A stretch of DNA of 55,640 bases, taken from positions 1 through 55,640 of the forward strand of contig NZ_LROZ01000023.1 of the NCBI RefSeq assembly GCF_001549985.1, given 5' to 3'. The stretch comes from Myroides odoratus. Its GTDB lineage: Bacteria; Bacteroidota; Bacteroidia; Flavobacteriales; Flavobacteriaceae. The notes below the pieces were generated by a model. That model made no database searches, was not told where the DNA came from, and saw nothing but the letters and a program-made list of their open reading frames with translations. This document shows, one piece after another, positions 9,196-18,545 of this stretch (within the stretch, counting starts at the first letter, position 1; every line of letters starts with the position of its first letter). A program made the translations under genes and the position numbers.

Positions 9196-11601
9196 ATGAA
9201 AAGACGAATTAAAAAAGTGGCTGTAATTGGTTCAGGTGTTATGGGATCAGCTATTGCATGCCATTTTGCCAATATTGGTGTTGAGGTATTGTTAATGGAT
9301 ATTGTTCCCAATGCTTTAACTCCAGAGGAAGAGAAAAAGGGGTTAACCTTAAATGATCGTGTAGTTCGAAATAAAATTGCACAAACTCATTTGACAAATG
9401 CACTAAAATCAAAACCCGCTCCTATTTATACGCCTCGCTTTGCAGATCGTATTACAGTAGGAAATCTTGAGGATGATTTATCGAAAATCAAAGAAGTAGA
9501 TTGGATTATCGAAGTTGTTATTGAACGATTAGATATTAAAAAATCTGTTTTTGAAAATATCGAAAAATACAGAAAACCAGGCACTTTAATTACTTCTAAT
9601 ACATCTGGAATTCCTATGAAACTGCTCGTTGAAGGGCGCTCAGCCGATTTTCAACAGCATTTTTGCGGTACACACTTCTTCAATCCACCGCGCTATTTAC
9701 CTTTATTTGAAATTATTCCTGGACCTCATACGTCTGCTGAAGTCATTTCATTTTTCCAAAACTACGCTCGTATCTACTTAGGTAAAACACCCGTTTTATG
9801 TAAGGATACACCTGGTTTCATCGGAAATAGAATTGGAGTATACTCTATGGCTATGGTGATGCAACTTACACAAGAAATTGGACTAACAATTGAAGAAGCT
9901 GATACCTTAACAGGGGCTTTCCTTGGTCGTCCAAAAACAGGAACCTTTAAATTAGGAGATTTGGTTGGTCTAGATACGGCGATTAACGTAACACTAGGAT
10001 TAAAACAAAACTGTCCGGATGACACGATGATTCAAGAAGTAAAAGACAATCAAGCCTTGAATTTCTTACTTGAAAATAAATTCTTAGGAGATAAAACCAA
10101 CAAAGGATTCTACTATAAAGAAGTAGATAAAGAAGGGAAAACGAATCGTTTTGCTTTGGATTTAAACACCTTAAGTTACCGACCTTTAGAGCGTGCTAAG
10201 ATTGAAGCTATTGAAACGGCAAATCAAGCTGGAGGTACAAAGGCAAAATGGTCTGTACTATTAGCTGATCCAGGAAAGGCAGGAACCTTAATTCGCAAGC
10301 ATTTTGCTTCTTTATTTGCGTATGTTTCACAACGCGTTCCTGAAATCACAGATACCTTATTCTCTATCGATGATGCCATGCGAACAGGATATGCTTGGAA
10401 GTATGGTCCATTTGAAACTTGGGATGTACTCGGTTTACAAAAGGGAATTGAATTAGTGGAAAAAGAAGGCTATCAAGTTGCTCAATGGGTAAAAGATTTA
10501 GCCGCTACGGGTGCTACAAGTTTTTATAAAATTGAAAATAGCAAAAAGCTATTTTACAATCAACAAACGCAAACTTTTGATGCAATTCCAGGACAGGATG
10601 CATTTATCATTCTAAATAACATTCGCAATACTAATAAAGTATGGGGCAACAGTGAAGCTACCCTACTCGACTTAGGTGATGGTATCGTAAACTTAGAGTT
10701 CCACTCTAAAATGAATACAATCGGTGGTGGTGTTTTAGCTGGATTAAATAAAGCTGTTGAGATTGCAGAACAAGATTTTGATGGTTTAGTTGTTGGAAAT
10801 CAAGGTTCAAATTTCTCTGTTGGAGCAAATTTAATGATGATTTTCATGATGGCTGCTGAACAAGACTGGGATGAATTGAACATCGCTATCAAAATGTTCC
10901 AAGATACTATGATGAAAATGCGTTATTCTGCTATTCCTATAGTTGCTGCACCACATGGTATGACCTTTGGCGGTGGATGTGAGTTGAGCTTACATGCGGA
11001 CAAAGTCGTTGCTGCTGCAGAAACCTATATTGGTTTAGTTGAGTTTGGTGTAGGATTAATCCCAGGTGGTGGTGGTTCAAAAGAAATGACCCTTCGCGCT
11101 TCTGATTTATACCGCAAAAACGATGTGGAATTAAATACCTTGCAAGAGCATTTCTTAACCATTGGAATGGCTAAGGTTGCTACATCTGCTGAAGAAGCTT
11201 TTGATTATAATATTCTACAACGAGGGAAAGATATCGTAGTCGTAAACAAAGATTTGCAAATCGCACAAGCCAAACGCGAAGCGTTAGTTATGGCTCAAGC
11301 AGGATATACACAGCCTGTGAAACGAAAAGATATCAAAGTATTAGGTCGTCAAGCATTGGGTATGTTCTATGTAGGAACAGACAGCATGATGGCAGGAAAG
11401 TATATTTCAGAACACGATCACAAAATTGCAAATAAACTTGCTTATGTGATGGCTGGGGGAGATTTATCTGAGGCTACTTTGGTCTCTGAACAGTACTTAC
11501 TTGACTTAGAAAGAGAGGCTTTCCTATCGCTATGTGGAGAACGCAAAACGTTAGAGCGTATTCAACACATGCTTAAAACAGGTAAACCTTTGAGAAACTA
11601 A
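9196..11601 (+). CDS. fadN: Bifunctional 3-hydroxyacyl-CoA dehydrogenase / enoyl-CoA hydratase
   Basis: 801 residues. The order is dehydrogenase first and crotonase fold last, as in Bacillus FadN and opposite to E. coli FadB. The NAD-binding Rossmann motif GSGVMGSAIACHF is at ~12-24, and HFFNPPRYLPLFEI in the 150s carries the catalytic His. Two 3HCDH C-terminal segments follow up to ~470. The crotonase region at ~495-690 has GGGCELSLHAD (oxyanion loop, ~591) and GLIPGGGGSKE (~619) with its Gly-rich turn. It performs the hydration and NAD-dependent oxidation steps of fatty acid beta-oxidation in the cytoplasm. It is followed 22 bp later by fadA and then fadE, the same gene order as the Bacillus fadNAE operon. 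Confidence 0.9.
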   Translation: MKRRIKKVAVIGSGVMGSAIACHFANIGVEVLLMDIVPNALTPEEEKKGLTLNDRVVRNKIAQTHLTNALKSKPAPIYTPRFADRITVGNLEDDLSKIKEVDWIIEVVIERLDIKKSVFENIEKYRKPGTLITSNTSGIPMKLLVEGRSADFQQHFCGTHFFNPPRYLPLFEIIPGPHTSAEVISFFQNYARIYLGKTPVLCKDTPGFIGNRIGVYSMAMVMQLTQEIGLTIEEADTLTGAFLGRPKTGTFKLGDLVGLDTAINVTLGLKQNCPDDTMIQEVKDNQALNFLLENKFLGDKTNKGFYYKEVDKEGKTNRFALDLNTLSYRPLERAKIEAIETANQAGGTKAKWSVLLADPGKAGTLIRKHFASLFAYVSQRVPEITDTLFSIDDAMRTGYAWKYGPFETWDVLGLQKGIELVEKEGYQVAQWVKDLAATGATSFYKIENSKKLFYNQQTQTFDAIPGQDAFIILNNIRNTNKVWGNSEATLLDLGDGIVNLEFHSKMNTIGGGVLAGLNKAVEIAEQDFDGLVVGNQGSNFSVGANLMMIFMMAAEQDWDELNIAIKMFQDTMMKMRYSAIPIVAAPHGMTFGGGCELSLHADKVVAAAETYIGLVEFGVGLIPGGGGSKEMTLRASDLYRKNDVELNTLQEHFLTIGMAKVATSAEEAFDYNILQRGKDIVVVNKDLQIAQAKREALVMAQAGYTQPVKRKDIKVLGRQALGMFYVGTDSMMAGKYISEHDHKIANKLAYVMAGGDLSEATLVSEQYLLDLEREAFLSLCGERKTLERIQHMLKTGKPLRN

Positions 11602-11623
11602 TTAACCAACTAATTACAGAAAC

Positions 11624-12805
11624 ATGAAAACTGCATATATAGTAAAAGGATATAGAACAGCTGTAGGTAAAGCTCCTCGCGGTGTTTTTCGATTTAAAAG
11701 ACCCGATGAGTTAGCAGCAGAAACCATAGAATACTTAATGAATGCACTTCCTGAATTTGACAAAACACGCATTGATGATGTCATGGTAGGAAATGCAATG
11801 CCCGAAGCTGAACAAGGGCTTAATATGGGGCGTTTAATCTCCTTGATGGGATTAAAAGTAGATGATGTACCTGGGGTTACCGTAAACCGATACTGTGCTT
11901 CTGGTATTGAAACCATTGGAATGGCCGTTGCAAAAATACAAGCCGGAATGGCTGATTGTATTATTGCTGGTGGAGCAGAAAGCATGAGTTATATTCCTAT
12001 GGGAGGATATAAACCCTCTCCAGATTATGGAGTAGCAAAAGCGGGACATGAAGATTATTACTGGGGAATGGGACTTACTGCTGAAGCAGTAGCCAATGAC
12101 TATAAAGTATCTCGAGCCGATCAAGATGAATTCGCTTACCAATCGCATATGAAAGCCTTAAAAGCTATTGCTGATGGAAAATTTGCAGATCAAATTGTAC
12201 CGATCACTGTAGACGAGGTTTTTGTCAACGAAAAGGGAAAAAGAGAAAGCAAATCATACACGGTTACACAAGATGAAGGACCTCGTATGGGAACTTCTGT
12301 TGAGGCTTTGTCTAAATTGAGACCTGTATTTGCTGCTGATGGATCGGTTACAGCAGGAAACTCATCTCAAATGAGTGATGGTGCAGCTTTTGTAATGGTC
12401 ATGTCGGAAGAAATGGTCAAAGAGCTTAATATCGAACCTATTGCGCGCATGGTCAATTATGCTGCAGCTGGTGTTGAACCGCGAATTATGGGAATTGGTC
12501 CAATTAAAGCTATTCCTAAAGCACTGAAGCAAGCTGGATTACAATTAAAAGACATTGATTTAATTGAATTAAATGAGGCTTTTGCTTCTCAATCGCTAGC
12601 TGTTATTAGAGAATTGGGAATTAATCCTGATATCGTTAATGTCAATGGTGGAGCAATTGCCCTAGGACATCCCCTAGGATGTACAGGAGCAAAATTATCT
12701 GTTCAACTATTTGATGAAATGAAACGCAGAGGCTCTAAATATGGTATGGTAACCATGTGTGTGGGAACTGGTCAAGGAGCTGCTGGAATTTACGAATTGC
12801 TATAA
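11624..12805 (+). CDS. fadA: Acetyl-CoA C-acyltransferase (3-ketoacyl-CoA thiolase)
   Basis: 393 residues, the normal thiolase length. The nucleophilic Cys91 sits in NRYCASGIETIGM. NEAFASQ, GGAIALGHPLGCTGAK (His349) and CVGTGQGAAGIYE (Cys379) give the complete Cys-His-Cys catalytic set of the type I thiolases. It cleaves 3-ketoacyl-CoA with CoA to release acetyl-CoA, the last step of beta-oxidation. It lies between fadN (22 bp) and fadE (29 bp) on the same strand, so the degradative rather than the biosynthetic thiolase role is favoured. Confidence 0.92.
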   Translation: MKTAYIVKGYRTAVGKAPRGVFRFKRPDELAAETIEYLMNALPEFDKTRIDDVMVGNAMPEAEQGLNMGRLISLMGLKVDDVPGVTVNRYCASGIETIGMAVAKIQAGMADCIIAGGAESMSYIPMGGYKPSPDYGVAKAGHEDYYWGMGLTAEAVANDYKVSRADQDEFAYQSHMKALKAIADGKFADQIVPITVDEVFVNEKGKRESKSYTVTQDEGPRMGTSVEALSKLRPVFAADGSVTAGNSSQMSDGAAFVMVMSEEMVKELNIEPIARMVNYAAAGVEPRIMGIGPIKAIPKALKQAGLQLKDIDLIELNEAFASQSLAVIRELGINPDIVNVNGGAIALGHPLGCTGAKLSVQLFDEMKRRGSKYGMVTMCVGTGQGAAGIYELL

Positions 12806-12834
12806 TCTACTATTAACCATAAAAAAAATTAACC

Positions 12835-14628
12835 ATGAATACAGCTATAACAAGAGGAGGTCAATACTTAATAAAAGAAACAAAAAGTGAGCATATCTTT
12901 ACTCCAGAAGATTTCTCAGAAGAGCAACTCATGATGCGTGATTCGGTAAAGGAATTTATCGATAAAGAGATATGGCCAAACAAAAATCGCTTTGAAAATA
13001 AAGATTATGCTTTCACTAAAGAATGCATGCAAAAAGCTGGGGAACTAGGCCTTTTAGGGGTTGCTGTTCCTGAAGCTTACGGAGGTTTGGAAATGGGATT
13101 TGTATCCACTATGCTTGTTTGTGATTATATATCAGGAGCAACAGGTTCTTTCTCTACTGCTTTTGGAGCGCATACAGGAATTGGAACAATGCCTATTACA
13201 CTCTATGGAAATGAAGAACAAAAGAAAAAATACGTTCCTAAATTAGCTAGTGGTGAGTGGTTTGGAGCCTACTGTCTAACGGAACCAGATGCTGGTTCTG
13301 ATGCAAACTCAGGTAAAACAAAAGCGGTATTATCTGAAGATGGTAAGTACTACAACATCACAGGACAAAAAATGTGGATTTCCAATGCTGGATTCTGTAA
13401 TTTATTTATCGTATTCGCTCGTATTGAAGACGACAAAAATATTACTGGATTCATTGTAGAGCATGATCCATCTAATGGAATTTCTCTTGGTGAGGAAGAA
13501 CACAAATTGGGAATTAGAGCCTCTTCTACTCGTCAGGTATTCTTTACTAACACGAAAGTACCTGTTGAAAATATGCTTTCTGAGCGTGGAAATGGGTTTA
13601 AAATTGCAATGAATGCCCTGAACGTGGGGCGTATCAAACTAGCTGCTGCTTGTTTAGATTCTCAACGTCGCTTAATTACAGAAGCAATTAAATATGCAAA
13701 TGAACGCATCCAGTTCAAAGTACCTATTTCTTCTTTTGGTGCTATCCGCACAAAAATTGCTGAAATGGTAACAAATGCTTATGTAGGAGAATCTGCTTCA
13801 TATCGTGCTGCTGGTAGTATTGAAAAGCGTATCAATCAACGTATTGAAGAAGGAAATACACACCAAGAAGCAGAGCTAAAAGGCGTAGAAGAATTTGCTA
13901 TTGAATGTTCAATCCTAAAAGTAGCTGTTTCTGAAGATGTACAAGCTTGTACAGATGAAGGAATTCAAATTTTTGGTGGAATGGGATTCTCTGAAGATAC
14001 TCCGATGGAAAGCGCTTGGAGAGATGCTCGTATTTCTCGTATTTACGAAGGGACAAATGAAATCAACCGCATGTTAGCTGTTGGGATGTTAATCAAAAAA
14101 GCAATGAAAGGTCATGTGGATTTACTTACTCCTGCTATGCAAGTTGCGGATGAATTGATGAGTATTCCAAGTTTTGATACACCAGATTATTCAGAACTGT
14201 TTACAGAAGAAAAAGAAATGATTGAAAAGCTTAAAAAAGCCTTTTTAATGGTTGCTGGTAGTGCAGTTCAAAAATTTGGTCCTGATTTAGAAAAACACCA
14301 AGCGTTAATGATGGCTGCTGCTGATATGATGATTGAAATCTACATGGCAGAAAGTGCAATTCTAAGAACTGAAAAATTAGCAAAAAGCAAAGGAGAGCAA
14401 AACATCAAAGAGGAAATCGCGATGGCTCAATTATATTTATACCATGCTGTTGACATTGTGGCTCAAAAAGGAAAAGAAGGTATTGCTTCTTTTGCAGAAG
14501 GAGATGAACAACGCATCATGTTAATGGGACTAAGAAGATTTACAAAATATGTAAATCTACCTAATGTAAATGCATTACGCGAATCTATTGCTAAAAAAGC
14601 AATAGAGGCTAACGAATATGTTTTCTAA
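12835..14628 (+). CDS. fadE: Acyl-CoA dehydrogenase
   Basis: 597 residues, the long form of the family with a ~170-residue C-terminal extension beyond the usual ~390. Family signatures: GLLGVAVPEAYGG near 80, YCLTEPDAGSDA near 147, KMWISNAGF near 180, GIRASSTRQVFF near 225, and FGGMGFSEDTPMESAWRD near 380 followed by RISRIYEGTNEINR with its Glu in the position of the catalytic base. It catalyses FAD-dependent formation of trans-2-enoyl-CoA, the first oxidative step. It is the last gene of the marR-fadN-fadA-fadE run and is closed by a strong hairpin. The symbol follows the Bacillus operon order. Confidence 0.9.
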   Translation: MNTAITRGGQYLIKETKSEHIFTPEDFSEEQLMMRDSVKEFIDKEIWPNKNRFENKDYAFTKECMQKAGELGLLGVAVPEAYGGLEMGFVSTMLVCDYISGATGSFSTAFGAHTGIGTMPITLYGNEEQKKKYVPKLASGEWFGAYCLTEPDAGSDANSGKTKAVLSEDGKYYNITGQKMWISNAGFCNLFIVFARIEDDKNITGFIVEHDPSNGISLGEEEHKLGIRASSTRQVFFTNTKVPVENMLSERGNGFKIAMNALNVGRIKLAAACLDSQRRLITEAIKYANERIQFKVPISSFGAIRTKIAEMVTNAYVGESASYRAAGSIEKRINQRIEEGNTHQEAELKGVEEFAIECSILKVAVSEDVQACTDEGIQIFGGMGFSEDTPMESAWRDARISRIYEGTNEINRMLAVGMLIKKAMKGHVDLLTPAMQVADELMSIPSFDTPDYSELFTEEKEMIEKLKKAFLMVAGSAVQKFGPDLEKHQALMMAAADMMIEIYMAESAILRTEKLAKSKGEQNIKEEIAMAQLYLYHAVDIVAQKGKEGIASFAEGDEQRIMLMGLRRFTKYVNLPNVNALRESIAKKAIEANEYVF

Positions 14629-14659
14629 CGAAAACAAACGATTGGTTTAGTTTGTTAAA

Positions 14660-14702
14660 AAAAAGGCCGCTTCTTTCGTTCAATCGAAAGGGCGGTCTTT
14701 TT
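14660..14702 (+). terminator. Terminator of the fad operon
   Basis: AAAAAGGCCGC (14660-14670) pairs with GCGGTCTTTTT (14692-14702), with one G-T pair and an inner CTTTCG/CGAAAG extension, then a T run. It lies 32 bp after the fadE stop. Confidence 0.8.
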
Positions 14703-14876
14703 GATTTAGTATAATATGCATTTAAAAATACTTTACACTTATAGTAATCAAACAAACAATTCACATCATTATCCTTCATTCCGTATTGTTTTTATAAAAA
14801 AATACTAAAATAAATAATAAAATCATTTTTTATAAACAATAAATCTATCTTTATCTTATGATTTAAAATAGATAAA

Positions 14877-15746
14877 ATGTATAATGGGAATTTAAATAAA
14901 CTGGTATTATCTGATATCAGAGGAGAGAGAAGAGAGTTTATCGCCATGAAGTTGCAACACGCCTTACGGCTCGAAAATAGTTATACCATCCCCATGCAAA
15001 AGAATAACTTTTTTCAAATTATCCTCATCACAGCGGGAACAGGAATTCAATATATCGACTTACAAGCTTACGAAGTCAAAGCTGGGGATATTATTTTTAT
15101 AAATACCTGGCAACAATACCGCTGGAGCTACAATGCCTCTACACAAGGTTATTTATTAAGTTTTACACCTAGTTTTATTACCCAATTCGTTTCTGACCAC
15201 CTGTTTGTTCACGATCTTCCGTTCTTTAAGCGATTTACTAGCCATCATCTTGTAACCTTAGGAGATGAGTTAAAAGACACCTTATTGATTGCGATAGAAC
15301 GTATACTGAAAGAATATGAAACTGAAGATGGTGAATACATTAATTTAATTCGAACCTACCTTTTAGAAATATTGCTCTTGTGTAAAAAAGAAATAGATCA
15401 AACATCGTTGACTAGTCTCAATTCTGTAAAATCCAACGAATTGATTAAATCATTTGAGTCCTTGATTGATAAACACTTTTATGAATATCGCTTTCCAAAA
15501 GAATACGCCAAGGTATTGCTGGTCACTCCCAACTACTTAAATGCGATGTGCCAGAAAGTAAAGCAAAAATCCGCTGGAGATATGATTCGCGATCGCATCT
15601 TAATTGAATGCAAACGACTACTCCTGCATACTAGCTTATCCGCTAGCGAAATTGCTTATCAATTGAATTTTAAAGATAATTCGTACTTCTCCAGGTTCTT
15701 TAAGAAGCACATTGGCATCGCACCCGATGAATTTAGACGAAGATAA
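14877..15746 (+). CDS. AraC-family transcriptional regulator
   Basis: 289 residues. The N-terminal ~150 residues form a cupin-like sensing half (FQIILITAGTGIQYIDLQAY, then VKAGDIIFINTWQQYRW). The C-terminal ~100 residues are the double helix-turn-helix of AraC proteins, ending in the typical ASEIAYQLNFKDNSYFSRFF followed by KKHIGIAPDEFRR. The ligand and targets cannot be read from the sequence. The gene follows the fad terminator after ~175 AT-rich bases, with an imperfect -7 element (TATCTTTA, 14846-14853), so it is transcribed on its own. It is convergent with menC, and the space between them is filled entirely by the heptamer repeat array. Confidence 0.85.
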   Translation: MYNGNLNKLVLSDIRGERREFIAMKLQHALRLENSYTIPMQKNNFFQIILITAGTGIQYIDLQAYEVKAGDIIFINTWQQYRWSYNASTQGYLLSFTPSFITQFVSDHLFVHDLPFFKRFTSHHLVTLGDELKDTLLIAIERILKEYETEDGEYINLIRTYLLEILLLCKKEIDQTSLTSLNSVKSNELIKSFESLIDKHFYEYRFPKEYAKVLLVTPNYLNAMCQKVKQKSAGDMIRDRILIECKRLLLHTSLSASEIAYQLNFKDNSYFSRFFKKHIGIAPDEFRRR

Positions 15747-15751
15747 GGTTA

Positions 15752-15847
15752 GTTGACAGTTTACGGTTGACGGTGAACGGGAAGAATAAACCGTTAACTA
15801 TAAACCGTAAACTATAAACCGTAAACTATAAACCGTAAACCGTTAAC
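15752..15847. repeat. Inverted arrays of a degenerate heptamer (GTTnACn)
   Basis: Four heptamers on the plus strand (GTTGACA, GTTTACG, GTTGACG, GTGAACG; 15752-15779), a 12-bp spacer, then eight heptamers in the opposite orientation (15792-15847). On the plus strand the second arm alternates CGTAAAC and TATAAAC between flanking CGTTAAC units. The arms are complementary and could fold. The array fills the convergent gap between the AraC stop (15746) and the menC stop codon, which it touches. It may act as a bidirectional terminator; a related array lies at 30769-30812. Confidence 0.8.
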
Positions 15848-16878
15848 TATAAGTCTCCCCATTCTATTGCTGGGTTGTACCACAGTTGACCGTCTTTGAC
15901 CTCTAGTGGAGCTTCAAAATTATTGGTATACAAAGCCCCAGTTCCCAATCCTTGTGGCATTGGATTATGCAAGGTAAACGTCCATTGTGCAATTGCATTC
16001 AGTCCAATATTGCTTTCTAGTGCAGAAGTAATCCACCACTGAATTTGTAATTGTTCTGCGATATCAATCCACTCTTGACTTCCTTTAAAGCCACCAACTA
16101 AGCTGGGTTTTAAAATAATATACTGTGGGCGAATCGCTGTTAGCAAAGCAACTTTATCCGCATAGGTTGTTACGCCAATTAATTCCTCATCTAAAGCAAT
16201 AGGCAAGGGCGTTGTTTGACACAGCGCCGCCATTTCCTTTATTTGATGTTGTTTGATGGGTTGCTCTATGCTGTGAATCTGCAGTTGCGCCAATTGTTTT
16301 AGTTTGGCTGGAGCATCAGCTACCGTAAACCCTCCATTGGCATCCACTCTCAATTCAATCTGATTTACGCTATAATGCTGTCGGATGTAGTGCAAGAGAT
16401 TCACTTCTGCTTCAAAGTCAATCGCGCCAATTTTTAACTTTACACACGTAAATCCCTGCGCTAATTTTTCATCTATTTGCTCTTTCATAAAGGTTTCTTC
16501 CCCCATCCAAATCAAACCATTAATTGGAATAGCCTTATGTCCTTCCACAAAAGCAGAAGGAAAAAGAACAAAAGGATTAGTGCTTGCTAAAGATAAAAAG
16601 GCTTGCTCTACTCCGAATTGAATAGAGGGCCAATCGCGCAATGCTTCCCACAACCTTTCTTGTCCTAAATGGATATGTTCCACCACCCACTGTAATTTGG
16701 CTTCATAGTCGGGACGATCATCAAAACTAAGAGAGCGCAGTATCCCGCACTCTCCTATTCCGATTTTATCGTTTTCCTCTATTTTAAGCAACCAAGTTTC
16801 CTTTTCTGTCATAATACCTCTAGATGTTCCAGAAGGTCTCTTAAATTGAAGAATATGCTTGCTATATGTTGCTTTCAT
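15847..16878 (-). CDS. menC: o-Succinylbenzoate synthase
   Basis: 343 residues, enolase superfamily. The catalytic lysine pair is in CVKLKIG (Lys147, Lys149). The metal ligands are Asp179 in RVDANGGF, Glu205 in SIEQPI and Asp230 in ALDEEL, and the opposite-face lysine is Lys257 in IILKPSLVGG. All are in the order and spacing expected for the muconate-lactonizing/OSBS group. It dehydrates SHCHC to o-succinylbenzoate in menaquinone synthesis. Neighbours on the same strand are a metallo-beta-lactamase hydrolase (4 bp) and menA, which supports OSBS over another enolase-family activity. The repeat array begins at its stop codon. Confidence 0.88.
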   Translation of the reverse strand: MKATYSKHILQFKRPSGTSRGIMTEKETWLLKIEENDKIGIGECGILRSLSFDDRPDYEAKLQWVVEHIHLGQERLWEALRDWPSIQFGVEQAFLSLASTNPFVLFPSAFVEGHKAIPINGLIWMGEETFMKEQIDEKLAQGFTCVKLKIGAIDFEAEVNLLHYIRQHYSVNQIELRVDANGGFTVADAPAKLKQLAQLQIHSIEQPIKQHQIKEMAALCQTTPLPIALDEELIGVTTYADKVALLTAIRPQYIILKPSLVGGFKGSQEWIDIAEQLQIQWWITSALESNIGLNAIAQWTFTLHNPMPQGLGTGALYTNNFEAPLEVKDGQLWYNPAIEWGDL

Positions 16879-16882
16879 ACTT

Positions 16883-17569
16883 TTATAGGGTTAAGCTCTC
16901 ACCGATAGATAAAAGCATTAAATCTTTTCCTTTTTCAAAGAATTTGCGTTTTGCGTCTTCATGGTCAATTTCGATATAACCAAATGTATCAAAGTGATAG
17001 CCTAAGACTTTATCACATTGCACAAAATCTGCTGCAATTACAGCTTCATCAACTCCCATCGTAAAATTACTTCCAATAGGTAGGATGGCTAAATCTAATG
17101 CAGTAAACATCGGAATTAATTTCATATCCATCGTTAGTGACGTATCACCAGCGATATAGACATTCTTATTTTTACTCTCAATAACAAATCCTCCTGGTTG
17201 TCCTCCATAACTGCCGTCAGGGAAAGAACTAGAATGGATCGCTGGTGTATATTTTACTTTGCCAAAATCAAATTGCCAACTTCCTCCGTGATTCATGGGA
17301 TGTGCATTAAATCCTTTAGCCTCATAATGCCCAGCAATCTCCGCATTAGAAACAATAATAACCTCTGGATTATTTTTCGCGATTAATTCCACGTCTGCAA
17401 TGTGATCTCCATGTGCATGCGTTAATAGAATATAATCCGCTTTTATATCATTGACGTTAATTTCCTTTGCTGCTGGTAATGGATTGCCGGTAATAAAAGG
17501 ATCAACCATCACATAAATATCTTCAATCTGGATACCTAAACAGGCATGTCCGTAGTACGTTATTTTCAT
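16883..17569 (-). CDS. UPF0173-type metal-dependent hydrolase (metallo-beta-lactamase fold)
   Basis: 228 residues, no signal peptide. The zinc motif HAHGDH is at 51-56 after the strand ADYILLT. MNHGGSW supplies a further His, NVYIAGDTSLT the bridging Asp, and GYHFDTFGYIEID the last His, a complete binuclear metal site. The length and the N-terminus (MKITYYGHACLGIQI) are typical of the UPF0173 family, whose substrate is not established. It lies 4 bp upstream of menC and 10 bp downstream of menA, so a role in menaquinone synthesis or in its control is suggested only by context. Confidence 0.8.
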   Translation of the reverse strand: MKITYYGHACLGIQIEDIYVMVDPFITGNPLPAAKEINVNDIKADYILLTHAHGDHIADVELIAKNNPEVIIVSNAEIAGHYEAKGFNAHPMNHGGSWQFDFGKVKYTPAIHSSSFPDGSYGGQPGGFVIESKNKNVYIAGDTSLTMDMKLIPMFTALDLAILPIGSNFTMGVDEAVIAADFVQCDKVLGYHFDTFGYIEIDHEDAKRKFFEKGKDLMLLSIGESLTL

Positions 17570-17579
17570 AATTTTTATT

Positions 17580-18491
17580 TTATAAGATTAAAGCTAAGGA
17601 AAAAAGTACAGAAACCAAAAAAGTACTTAAGGCTACAATTTTCATTTGGCTATCTAGTTCTCTAGGATTGGTATTATTTTTAACAAAGACCAAGTGTTTC
17701 ACAAAAGGAAAATAAGCCAGTACAAAAACAAAATTGATGAAAGGTTTTGCACTATAAACCGCATAGACAACAAATGCAATTAAGGCAAATGCAAGAATGA
17801 AGTAATGATAATACTTGGCATTTTGACGCCCTAATTTAACTGCTAGTGTATTTTTTCCCACCAATTTATCCGCATCTAAGTCGCGCATATTATTAATATT
17901 CAATACTGCGATACTCAAATTCCCTACTGCAACAGCCGGTAATATAATCCAAGGATTAAGCGTTTGTCCATACAAGTAAAAACTTCCTATTACACTGACT
18001 AAACCAAAGAAAATAAAAACAAACAAATCTCCAAGTCCTCGATACCCATAAGCTGACTGCCCCACGGTATATTTAATGGCTGCTGCCACACAGCTAATTC
18101 CCAAAACAAAAAAGAACAAAGAGGTAAAAAAATGATCTCGCCCAAAAGAAAGATAAATTAAAATCAAGGCAGAAACTAGAGATAAACCTGCAGTAAAAAT
18201 GATTCCTCTTTTTAATTCCTCTTTTGTCAACAAACCACTTTGTAAAGCACGTTGAGGTCCTAGTCTATTTTCGTTATCCGTTCCTTTTACGCCATCTCCA
18301 TAATCATTGGCAAAGTTGGATAATATTTGAAATAATAAAGTTGTGAGGATAGCAAAGAAAAAGATAAGGTAAAAATTTTCGTGGTTAGCATAGTAAGGAA
18401 ATGCACAAGCAGTTCCGACAATAATTCCTGATATCGATAGAGGTAACGTGCGCAAGCGTGCAGCAGAAACCCATGTTTTTGTTTTAGACAT
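17580..18491 (-). CDS. menA: 1,4-Dihydroxy-2-naphthoate polyprenyltransferase
   Basis: 303 residues with eight to nine predicted membrane segments, UbiA superfamily. The first Asp-rich motif is NFANDYGDGVKGTDN (59-73). The second is in NINNMRDLDADKLVGKNT, followed by LAVKLGRQNAKYYHY. The N-terminal AARLRTLPLSISGIIVG is characteristic of MenA. It attaches the prenyl chain to DHNA at the inner membrane, making demethylmenaquinone. It is first in a minus-strand group menA / MBL hydrolase / menC with gaps of 10 and 4 bp, probably transcribed from the promoter at 18538-18545. Confidence 0.9.
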   Translation of the reverse strand: MSKTKTWVSAARLRTLPLSISGIIVGTACAFPYYANHENFYLIFFFAILTTLLFQILSNFANDYGDGVKGTDNENRLGPQRALQSGLLTKEELKRGIIFTAGLSLVSALILIYLSFGRDHFFTSLFFFVLGISCVAAAIKYTVGQSAYGYRGLGDLFVFIFFGLVSVIGSFYLYGQTLNPWIILPAVAVGNLSIAVLNINNMRDLDADKLVGKNTLAVKLGRQNAKYYHYFILAFALIAFVVYAVYSAKPFINFVFVLAYFPFVKHLVFVKNNTNPRELDSQMKIVALSTFLVSVLFSLALIL

Positions 18492-18537
18492 ACATATAAG
18501 CTTTCAACGGACAAATACCCTCATTTATCCACTTGCG

Positions 18538-18545
18538 CAAAATTA
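18538..18545 (-). promoter_or_regulatory. Promoter of the menA group
   Basis: The minus strand reads TAATTTTG, a perfect TAnnTTTG, 46 bp before the menA start. A TTG (CAA on the plus strand, 18566-18568) lies 20 bp further upstream as a -33 element, which is the expected spacing. Confidence 0.6.

Noticed and set aside
15752..15847. CRISPR array
   Set aside because: The units are 7 bp without spacers, and no cas genes are present.
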